Assembly (NCBI GenBank): GCA_012274165.1
Contig: JAAPAA010000060.1
Location: forward strand, 1-7,567
Reading direction: 5' to 3'
DNA: 7,567 nt
Source of the DNA: Thiobacillaceae bacterium
GTDB taxonomy: Bacteria > Pseudomonadota > Gammaproteobacteria > Burkholderiales > Thiobacillaceae
In this document: positions 1 through 5,527 of the stretch, in pieces
Layout of the letters: the number at the start of each line of letters is the position of its first letter
Numbering within the stretch: the first letter of the stretch is position 1
Made by a program: the position numbers and the translations under genes
Notes under the pieces: generated by a model
Database searches by the model: none
Told to the model about the DNA's origin: nothing
The model's input: the letters and a program-made list of their open reading frames with translations, nothing else

Positions 1-44
1 AAACCATTCAGTCCAAACATGCGTATCCATCCTGCATTGGTAAA

Positions 45-60
45 ATTAGAGTTTTCTAAT
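45..60. repeat. AT-rich inverted repeat ATTAGA-N4-TCTAAT
   Basis: This is a perfect 6-bp inverted repeat with a 4-nt spacer (GTTT), lying just beyond the soeC terminator. It contains TTA-N8-TAA, a spacing seen in LysR-type regulator sites, and resembles the ATTAG-N5-CTAAT dyad at 4901-4915 upstream of soeA. The rest of bases 1-64 shows no gene or other recognisable signal. Whether this dyad serves a gene to the left of the window cannot be seen. Chance occurrence in AT-rich DNA is possible. Confidence 0.3.
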
Positions 61-65
61 ATATC

Positions 66-97
66 AAAAAAACAGGGACACGCCTACCGTGTCCCTA
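66..97 (-). terminator. Rho-independent terminator of the soeABC operon
   Basis: A perfect 9-bp stem (AGGGACACG at 74-82 and CGTGTCCCT at 88-96) with a 5-nt loop lies 20 bp past the soeC stop codon. Read on the minus strand, the stem is followed by seven U residues (the A run at 66-72). A G-U pair and two further A-U pairs could extend it. This is the canonical intrinsic terminator arrangement for transcripts coming out of soeC. On the plus strand the stem is not followed by a T run, so termination should be directional. Confidence 0.9.
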
Positions 98-116
98 TTG
101 ATGTGAGGGTGGCGGT

Positions 117-1055
117 TTAGCAGCGCTGGGCCCCGTGATACAGATTCACCACGTGGCGCGCTTCTGCAAAGAACAGCCAGCGCTCAACCGCAGCGCCTGT
201 CATGCCGGCAAGAACTGCGACGATAGCGGACGCCTGCCCGCCGTGCTGGTTAAACACCGATACCAGCATCAATCCAGGCAAGACAAAACCCAAGCCAAAA
301 ACGACAACCTTAAGCAGGCCCGCCTTCTGGCGAGCCAGCTGGAAGCCGAACTCCTGGGTCAGGAAGGTGCCGTGCGTGTGGCCCGTATCCAGCAATTTCA
401 CTTTGGCGCGGGTCAGACCCGTTGCCGTGTTGATGGTGGAACCGAGGCCGGGATTTCTAATCCAGAAGTAATAAATGGCCTTGAGAACGGCCGCAATCGA
501 CAGGATCAGCGCCGCCATCGCAATGTAAGGCATGGTTTCAAGCCCAGAAACGACTGCGCCCAACAAAAGCAGCAGGCTGCCGCTGGCATAACCCAGCGCG
601 AGATAGTTGGCCGGCACCAGCGGGGAGTTCCACTGGCGGATCGTTTTCAGGCACGCATAGATCATCCCGGTCGAGAAAACGGTAATCCACGCCAGCACAG
701 CGGAAATCAAGCCAGTCAACTCACGCAGCCACAAGGGCGCGTCGAACCAGATACAGATGAGATAGAGCAGCGCCAATGGCATGAAAACCACGGCAAACAC
801 GCCTTCCCGCGACAACCACGAGGTACGGAAGCGGTTGAACGCGCGCCAGGCATTTTTCGGATTGGCCAGGTGAAACGTGGAGGACAGCAGGCCGAACCCG
901 ATCAAGGCCAAAGCAACCAGCCCGCCAACGACGAGTTGCTCACGGCTAAAACCGCCGCCGAGTTTGAATGTGTCCGCAATGAACAACAGCGAAAACAGGC
1001 CAAAGCCTGCGCCCGATGCAACGGTAAAGAAAATAACTGAAAATGCTGGATGCAT
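117..1055 (-). CDS. soeC: SoeC, DmsC/NrfD-type membrane anchor of sulfite dehydrogenase
   Basis: This 312-residue integral membrane subunit anchors SoeAB at the cytoplasmic face of the inner membrane and is expected to pass electrons from SoeB to quinone. About eight hydrophobic helices are visible, near residues 5-27, 41-62, 86-104, 113-135, 150-171, 174-198, 246-267 and 276-296. Features typical of the DmsC family are the N-terminal HPAFSVIFFTVASGAG stretch, SWLSREG at about 80-85 after helix 2, and ERWLFFAEARH at about 291-301. The length fits DmsC-like anchors. The start is supported by AGGAG at 1061-1065, five bases before the ATG. It is the third gene of the operon, 28 nt after soeB. 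By family alone it could anchor another DMSO-reductase-type enzyme. The assignment to Soe rests on SoeA, SoeB and the adjacent sox gene. Confidence 0.88.
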   Translation of the reverse strand: MHPAFSVIFFTVASGAGFGLFSLLFIADTFKLGGGFSREQLVVGGLVALALIGFGLLSSTFHLANPKNAWRAFNRFRTSWLSREGVFAVVFMPLALLYLICIWFDAPLWLRELTGLISAVLAWITVFSTGMIYACLKTIRQWNSPLVPANYLALGYASGSLLLLLGAVVSGLETMPYIAMAALILSIAAVLKAIYYFWIRNPGLGSTINTATGLTRAKVKLLDTGHTHGTFLTQEFGFQLARQKAGLLKVVVFGLGFVLPGLMLVSVFNQHGGQASAIVAVLAGMTGAAVERWLFFAEARHVVNLYHGAQRC

Positions 1056-1060
1056 GGTTA

Positions 1061-1065
1061 CTCCT
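1061..1065 (-). promoter_or_regulatory. Ribosome binding site of soeC
   Basis: AGGAG on the minus strand lies 5 nt upstream of the soeC ATG at 1055. It is the clearest Shine-Dalgarno of the three soe genes and fixes the soeC start. Confidence 0.75.
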
Positions 1066-1083
1066 GCAGGATTCTATTGAGGT

Positions 1084-1779
1084 TCAACGCCGAACCAGCT
1101 TGTTGGCGAACTGCTTGATGCTTTCCTTGAGGCCGCCCTTGGGCTTGGCGTCAATCGGAATCACCGGCTTGCTGCGCGGCGGCAGGTAGGTGTTGGTCGG
1201 GTTGTAGTTGAGCTCGGGCATCAAGGGGAAACCGCCGCGCTCACGCACAGTGCGCGACACCGCCGAATCGGGGTCGTCGAAATCGCCGAACATGCGGGCG
1301 TGCGCCGGGCAGGTCAGCACGCACGCAGGCTGGCGCTCTTCGACCGGCAAATCCTGATCGTAAATGCGGTCCACACACAGGGTGCACTTTTTCATCGTGC
1401 CACTGGAGCGGTCGAGTTCGCGCGCGCCGTAGGGACATGCCCATGAGCAGTAGTTGCAGCCCATGCACTTGTCCTGGTCGATCAGCACGATACCGTCTTC
1501 GGCACGCTTGTACGACGCCCCGGTCGGGCACACGGTGACGCATTCGGCGTCCTCGCAGTGCATGCACGACATCGGGAAATTGATCGTTTTGTTGTTCGGG
1601 TATTCGTCCATTTCGTAATGGCGAATCCGGTTGAACCACACGCCCGACGGCTCTGCGCCGTAGGGCTGGTAATCGGACAGCGGGCCGATGGTGCCGGAGG
1701 CATTCCATTCCTTGCAGGCGATGGCGCAGGCATGACAGCCCACGCAAACATCGAGGTCAACAACCAGTCCAAGTCTCAT
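1084..1779 (-). CDS. soeB: SoeB, four [4Fe-4S] ferredoxin subunit of sulfite dehydrogenase
   Basis: This 231-residue iron-sulfur subunit relays electrons from the molybdenum centre of SoeA to the SoeC anchor. Sixteen cysteines are arranged as in DmsB/PsrB/NrfC-type proteins: C12/15/18/22, C72/75/80/84, C105/108/111/115 and C132/135/153/157, enough for four [4Fe-4S] clusters. Recognisable segments are CVGCHACAIACKEWN near the N-terminus, CEDAECVTVCPTGA in the middle, CMGCNYCSWACPYGAR, and CVLTCPAHAR near residue 160. There is no signal peptide, in keeping with a cytoplasmic location. The C-terminal 45 residues are basic and proline-rich and carry no cluster motif. The start codon is preceded by a modest GAGAG Shine-Dalgarno 4 nt away. 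The gene lies 38 nt after soeA and 28 nt before soeC, so the three are surely co-transcribed. Confidence 0.92.
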   Translation of the reverse strand: MRLGLVVDLDVCVGCHACAIACKEWNASGTIGPLSDYQPYGAEPSGVWFNRIRHYEMDEYPNNKTINFPMSCMHCEDAECVTVCPTGASYKRAEDGIVLIDQDKCMGCNYCSWACPYGARELDRSSGTMKKCTLCVDRIYDQDLPVEERQPACVLTCPAHARMFGDFDDPDSAVSRTVRERGGFPLMPELNYNPTNTYLPPRSKPVIPIDAKPKGGLKESIKQFANKLVRR

Positions 1780-1791
1780 AATTCTCTCTCG

Positions 1792-1806
1792 CTTTAATTC
1801 TTTAAT
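1792..1806. repeat. Tandem CTTTAAT repeat in the soeA-soeB gap
   Basis: Two copies of CTTTAAT (1792-1798 and 1800-1806) are separated by one T, inside the AT-rich 38-nt gap between soeA and soeB. On the transcript this reads ATTAAAG twice, shortly before the soeB Shine-Dalgarno. The probable effect is an unstructured ribosome landing region. No specific function can be claimed. Confidence 0.35.
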
Positions 1807-1817
1807 GCTTTGATTTT

Positions 1818-4691
1818 TTAGTTCTTTTCGTGGCTGCGAGCATCGTAGCGCAACACGTCCGGGCGTTCGTAGTGATCACCTGGCAGTCTTTTCAGCGCAT
1901 CGAACTGTGGCCACGACCCGGTCTCGCCCGGCGCCGCTTTCCAGATACGCACGCGCAGGTCGAACCACGCGGCCTGCCCGGTCACCGGGTCGGAGTTGGT
2001 GACGCGGCGCTCACCGGCTTTTTCCGGCAGCAGTTCCGAAATCAGGTGGTTAAGCAAGAAACCCTTGGTCGCCTCGGATGCATCTTCTTTCAGGCCCCAC
2101 GCGCCCTTCTGCTTGCCAATCGCGTTCCAGGTCCAGACGGTGTCTTCCTGGGTACCTTCCATGGTCTTGACCTGGCAGCGGATCTTGCCGTTGTGCGACT
2201 CGACCCAGATCCAGTCGAAATCCTTGATCCCCAGTTCGGCCGCTTTGCGGGCATTCATGTACATGTAGTTCTGCGCCATGATCTGGCGCAGCCCCACGTT
2301 CTGCGAATCCCACGAGTGGTACATGAACATCGGGCGCTGGGTGAGCGCGAAGAAGGGGTATTCGTCCTTGTCGACGCGCTGCTGTTCCAGCGGCTCATAC
2401 CACATCGGCAGCGGGTCGAAATACTTCACCAGCCGCTCGCGATCGACCTGGTTGTTCGGCTGCGGTCCGTCGTACAAGCCCTGACCGGCAAGGCGGAACT
2501 TCTGCAGCGGCTCGGAATAGAACTGCATGATGATCGGCTCGGCCTTGCCGACGAAGCCCACGTCCGCCGCCACATCAAGGTAGTCCTTGTTGGCGAAGCG
2601 CATGTACTTCTGGTTGTCGGGCCAGTGGTGCGCGAAGAAGCTCTGGTTCTCGATGTATTTTTCCCACTGGTTGGGATTCGGCTCGCCCTTCAGCGACTTG
2701 GTGCCGTCCTTGCCGCGCCAGCCGGCGAGGAAGCCGATGCCGGGCGAACGCTCGTAATTGACGATGAAGTCCTGATAGCCGCTGAACTTGGGCGTGCCGT
2801 CGGGCTTGGTGAAAGCAGGGAACTTCAGTCGCCCGGCCAGATCGACCATCACTTCCTGCCACGGTCGCACGTCGCGGTCCGGCTTGACCAGCGGGTAACG
2901 GATCGCGTCAGCTGCCGCATCCGGCTCGGAAATCGGGCGGTCGAGCAGCGAAATGGTGTCGTGACGCTCGAGATAAGTGGTGTCCGGCAGGATCAGGTCG
3001 GCGAAGTTGGTCATTTCCGAATGGAAGGCGTCGATCACCACCAGGAAGGGAATCTTGTATTCGCCGAAGTTTTCTTCGTCTTTCGCGCGCAGCATGTCCT
3101 GCACATTGGCCGTATTCATGGTCGAGTTCCACGCCATGTTGGCCATGAACAGGATCAGGGTGTCGAGCGCGTAGGGATCGTGATTGGTCGCATTGGTGAT
3201 CACCATGTGCATCAGGCCATGCGAAGCGATCGGCACTTCCCACGAATAGGCCTTGTCGATCCGCAGCGGGTTGCCGAATTCGTCGATCACCAGATCTTCG
3301 GGACGCGTCGGGAAACCCAGTGGCGGACGCGACAACGGCGTGTTGGGCGCGTTGATGATATCAATGTTGTTTTCCGGCAGCTGATGCGGCGGAATCGGCT
3401 TCGGGTACGGCGCACGGGCGCGGAAGTTGCCCGGCGAATCGAGCGCGCCCAGCAGCATCTGGATCATGTGGATCGCGCGGCAGGAATGGAAGCCATTCGA
3501 GTGTGCGGCAATGCCGCGCATCGCGTACATCGCCACCGGACGGCCGACCACCTTGTCGTGCTTGCGGCCCCACACGTCAGTCCATTCGATCGGCAACTCG
3601 ACCGTTTCCTTGAACGCGACGTGCGCCATTTCCAGCGCGATGCGTTCGATCGTTTCGGCTGGCAGACCGCATTCCAACGCAACGTTTTCCGGCGCATAAC
3701 GTACGTCGAGATAACGCTCGACCATCATCGACATCACGGTCTTGACGCGACGGCCATCGGGCGCCACAAACTCGCCAAACAGGGCGGGCGCGATATCGCC
3801 GTCAATGCCGTTTTTGAACGCTTCTTTTTCGATATCCCAGATCAGCGGATGATCGTTTTCATCGCGCAGGAACAGGCCGTCGCCTTTTTGTCCCGGGCTT
3901 TGCACCACCAGCCAGGACGCATTGGTGTAACGCACCAGGAATTCGTAGTCGAATTTTTCGTGCTTCAGCAGCACGTGCACCATCGACATGGCCAAGAGGC
4001 CGTCCATGCCGGGCTTGATCGGCAACCACTCGTCGGCGATGGCTGAATACCCCGTCCTGACGGGGTTAACCGTAACGAACTTGCCGCCCTTGCGCTTGAG
4101 CTTTTCCAGACCGATCTTGATCGGGTTGGACGAGTGGTCTTCCGCCACCCCCCACATCAGGAAATACTTGGCGTAGTCCCAATCCGGCGCACCGAATTCC
4201 CAAAACGAAAAGCCGATCGAATAGAGGCCAGCCGCCGCCATGTTGACCGAACAGAAACCGCCGTGCGCCGACCAGTTCGGCGTGCCGAACTGCTGCGCCC
4301 ACAAGCCGGTCAACGCCTGCATCTGGTCGCGTCCGGTGAAGAAACCGAGCTTCGACGGATCGGTCGCGCGAATCTCCTCCAACCGGTCGGTCAGCACGTC
4401 GAGCGCTTGCTCCCAGGAAATCGGCTCGTAAATCCCTTCGCCACGCTCGGTGCCCGGCTTGCGCATCAGCGGCTGAGTCAGCTTGGCCGTGGAATACTGC
4501 TTCATGATCCCGGCCGATCCCTTGGCGCACAACACGCCCTGGTTGGTCGGGTGATTGCGGTTGCCCTGTATGAAACGAACCTTGTTATCTTCCAGCGTGA
4601 CCTTGATGCCGCAGCGGCAGGCACACATATAACAAGTGGTGTACTTGATTTCCTGCGCGTCGTGATTTTCGAGTTTGATTTTGGCGTTCAT
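1818..4691 (-). CDS. soeA: SoeA, molybdopterin-containing catalytic subunit of sulfite dehydrogenase (quinone)
   Basis: SoeA oxidises sulfite to sulfate in the cytoplasm, using a bis-MGD molybdenum cofactor and one N-terminal [4Fe-4S] cluster. With the start used here it has 957 residues. The cluster motif is C20-x2-C23-x3-C27-x27-C55, the usual N-terminal arrangement of the DMSO reductase superfamily. C147, in HGGFCSVN, sits where a cysteine Mo ligand is expected in PsrA/PhsA-like members (inference). Other family landmarks are WGVAEDHSSNP near 190, AMRGIAAHSNGFHSCRA near 405, FADLILPDTTYLERHD in the middle, and a C-terminal dinucleotide-binding domain beginning around PFFALTQRPMFMYHSWD. There is no twin-arginine signal, which separates it from exported PsrA/PhsA enzymes. 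The frame stays open to an ATG at 4742, but 4691 is preferred: AGAGG lies 4 nt upstream and the protein then begins MNAKIKLENHDAQ, close to the cluster domain. Polysulfide or thiosulfate reductase is the main alternative. Lack of export and the sox context favour Soe. Confidence 0.9.
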   Translation of the reverse strand: MNAKIKLENHDAQEIKYTTCYMCACRCGIKVTLEDNKVRFIQGNRNHPTNQGVLCAKGSAGIMKQYSTAKLTQPLMRKPGTERGEGIYEPISWEQALDVLTDRLEEIRATDPSKLGFFTGRDQMQALTGLWAQQFGTPNWSAHGGFCSVNMAAAGLYSIGFSFWEFGAPDWDYAKYFLMWGVAEDHSSNPIKIGLEKLKRKGGKFVTVNPVRTGYSAIADEWLPIKPGMDGLLAMSMVHVLLKHEKFDYEFLVRYTNASWLVVQSPGQKGDGLFLRDENDHPLIWDIEKEAFKNGIDGDIAPALFGEFVAPDGRRVKTVMSMMVERYLDVRYAPENVALECGLPAETIERIALEMAHVAFKETVELPIEWTDVWGRKHDKVVGRPVAMYAMRGIAAHSNGFHSCRAIHMIQMLLGALDSPGNFRARAPYPKPIPPHQLPENNIDIINAPNTPLSRPPLGFPTRPEDLVIDEFGNPLRIDKAYSWEVPIASHGLMHMVITNATNHDPYALDTLILFMANMAWNSTMNTANVQDMLRAKDEENFGEYKIPFLVVIDAFHSEMTNFADLILPDTTYLERHDTISLLDRPISEPDAAADAIRYPLVKPDRDVRPWQEVMVDLAGRLKFPAFTKPDGTPKFSGYQDFIVNYERSPGIGFLAGWRGKDGTKSLKGEPNPNQWEKYIENQSFFAHHWPDNQKYMRFANKDYLDVAADVGFVGKAEPIIMQFYSEPLQKFRLAGQGLYDGPQPNNQVDRERLVKYFDPLPMWYEPLEQQRVDKDEYPFFALTQRPMFMYHSWDSQNVGLRQIMAQNYMYMNARKAAELGIKDFDWIWVESHNGKIRCQVKTMEGTQEDTVWTWNAIGKQKGAWGLKEDASEATKGFLLNHLISELLPEKAGERRVTNSDPVTGQAAWFDLRVRIWKAAPGETGSWPQFDALKRLPGDHYERPDVLRYDARSHEKN

Positions 4692-4695
4692 ACGG

Positions 4696-4700
4696 CCTCT
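4696..4700 (-). promoter_or_regulatory. Ribosome binding site deciding the soeA start
   Basis: AGAGG on the minus strand lies 4 nt before the ATG at 4691. The competing in-frame ATG at 4742 has only AAGGA one base away, too close for initiation. The extra 17 residues would also be encoded partly by a hairpin at 4721-4737, so the downstream start is chosen. Confidence 0.6.
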
Positions 4701-4720
4701 AGGTTCAAAATTATCCCCGC

Positions 4721-4737
4721 CGGCTTCAATGAAGCCG
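4721..4737 (-). other. Leader hairpin upstream of soeA
   Basis: CGGCTTC (4721-4727) and GAAGCCG (4731-4737) form a perfect 7-bp stem with a 3-nt loop, ending about 30 nt before the soeA start. On the transcript it is followed by a GC stretch and then by AUAAUUUU, so there is only a short, distant U run and it is not a convincing terminator. It could affect mRNA stability or translation. Function unknown. Confidence 0.4.
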
Positions 4738-4820
4738 CGCATGTCCTTGCGTGGTTATCCATACTAGGTGACTGCTTGAGGCAACACCAGCGCACCAGCA
4801 CTGATGCTGCAGGGGGATGT

Positions 4821-4848
4821 CAGTATATTAAACATTCCGAATATAGTG
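4821..4848. promoter_or_regulatory. Imperfect dyad CAxTATATT-N10-AATATAxTG, possible operator
   Basis: This 28-bp dyad has arms CAGTATATT (4821-4829) and AATATAGTG (4840-4848) that pair at 8 of 9 positions, with one G-G mismatch. Nested within it is ATTC-C-GAAT (4834-4842). It covers the transcription start predicted from the soeA promoter candidate, so a bound protein would be placed to repress. AT-rich dyads with ATTC/GAAT half sites recall operators of ArsR/SmtB-type regulators, but that comparison is from memory and tentative. Confidence 0.3.
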
Positions 4849-4850
4849 TT

Positions 4851-4880
4851 ATTTTGCACGCCCACCGGCCGTCATGGCAA
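4851..4880 (-). promoter_or_regulatory. Candidate sigma-70 promoter of soeABC
   Basis: On the minus strand, TTGCCA (4875-4880, 5 of 6 matches to TTGACA) is followed after 18 bp by CAAAAT (4851-4856, 4 of 6 matches to TATAAT). Initiation would fall near 4844, leaving a leader of about 150 nt before soeA. The -35 element lies inside a GCCGT-N13-ACGGC inverted repeat (4868-4872 and 4886-4890). A better -10 alone, TATACT on the minus strand at 4822-4827, has no matching -35, so this assignment is tentative. The whole 4692-4986 gap otherwise shows no gene, and I see no terminator for moaC in it. Confidence 0.3.
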
Positions 4881-4900
4881 GCAAAACGGCTGATAACCCT

Positions 4901-4915
4901 ATTAGGTCATCTAAT
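4901..4915. promoter_or_regulatory. LysR-type-like site ATTAG-N5-CTAAT upstream of soeA
   Basis: This 15-bp near-palindrome has a T-N11-A core and TTA-N7-TAA spacing, the pattern known for LysR-type regulators such as CbbR. Its centre at 4908 is about 64 bp upstream of the start predicted from the promoter candidate at 4851-4880, close to the usual -65 recognition-site position for LysR regulators. The motif is short and the promoter itself is uncertain, so this is a suggestion only. Confidence 0.3.
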
Positions 4916-4986
4916 TGAATTCCTTGTAATTTGTGGGGCCATGAAGCGCCAAACCCAGCAGCTTGCCATTTTTCGTCACACAAACT

Positions 4987-5487
4987 TCACGAATGCAAGT
5001 TCTCCCCCGCAGGGGTCAATCGCCAGTGGCCAGAACGCCCGCCCTGCTTTTCCAGCAACTTGATATCGTCCATGCGCATCCCGCGATCGACTGCCTTGCA
5101 CATGTCATAGATCGTCAACAAGGCGACGCTGACGCCGGTCAACGCCTCCATTTCCACCCCGGTCTTGCCAACGGTTTCGGCGGTCACGGTGCAGGCGATC
5201 CACGATGCGGCCACGTCATGGCTGAACTCGACACCTACCTTGGTGAGGGCTATGGGATGGCACAGCGGAATCAATTCGGCGGTGCGTTTGGTCGCCTGAA
5301 TCGCGGCGATACGGGCGATGCCCAGCACATCGCCCTTGGCCGCCTGGCCGCCCAGAATGCGTATTAGCGTATCGGGTAACATGACTATCCTGCCGCGTGC
5401 CACTGCAACACGGCGGGTATCGCTCTTGTCTGCTACGTCAACCATGACCGCGCGGCCACGCTCATCAAAATGGGTGAATTCGCTCAT
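4987..5487 (-). CDS. moaC: MoaC, cyclic pyranopterin monophosphate synthase
   Basis: MoaC converts 3',8-cyclo-7,8-dihydro-GTP, the product of MoaA, to cyclic pyranopterin monophosphate in the first pathway step of molybdenum cofactor synthesis, in the cytoplasm. The 166-residue protein matches the usual family length of about 160. The residues known to be catalytic in E. coli MoaC are present at the same numbers: K51 in KGDV, H77 in PLCHP, and D128 and K131 in YDMCK. KTGVEMEALTGVSVALLTIYDMCKA-type sequence (around residues 108-132) and GGRSGHWR near the C-terminus are also diagnostic. The frame extends upstream to 5547, but M at 5487 gives MSEFTHFDERG, the standard family N-terminus. AAGG, 9 nt before it, is a weak Shine-Dalgarno. 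It shares the soe strand, 295 bp upstream of soeA, and may feed cofactor production for SoeA. No other moa gene is in the window. Confidence 0.95.
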   Translation of the reverse strand: MSEFTHFDERGRAVMVDVADKSDTRRVAVARGRIVMLPDTLIRILGGQAAKGDVLGIARIAAIQATKRTAELIPLCHPIALTKVGVEFSHDVAASWIACTVTAETVGKTGVEMEALTGVSVALLTIYDMCKAVDRGMRMDDIKLLEKQGGRSGHWRLTPAGENLHS

Positions 5488-5527
5488 CTTCAGGAACCTT
5501 GTCGATAACATTCGCATCGTAATCGAA

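Noticed and set aside
135..1040. A plus-strand open frame opposite soeC.
   Set aside because: It is antisense to a clear eight-helix membrane protein, has shadow-like Gln/Arg-rich composition and no domain.
1830..4046. A long plus-strand open frame (738 codons) opposite soeA.
   Set aside because: It lies wholly antisense to the well-supported soeA gene, is rich in His, Arg, Gln and Val as expected from the reverse complement of a GC-rich gene, and shows no recognisable domain.
4692..4742. A 17-residue N-terminal extension of SoeA starting at 4742.
   Set aside because: The only Shine-Dalgarno-like sequence there is one base from the ATG, while AGAGG is well spaced before 4691. It adds no signal peptide or conserved sequence. 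Not fully excluded.
4134..5063. A plus-strand open frame running from inside soeA across the intergenic gap into moaC.
   Set aside because: It crosses two antisense genes and the promoter region, and its product resembles no family.
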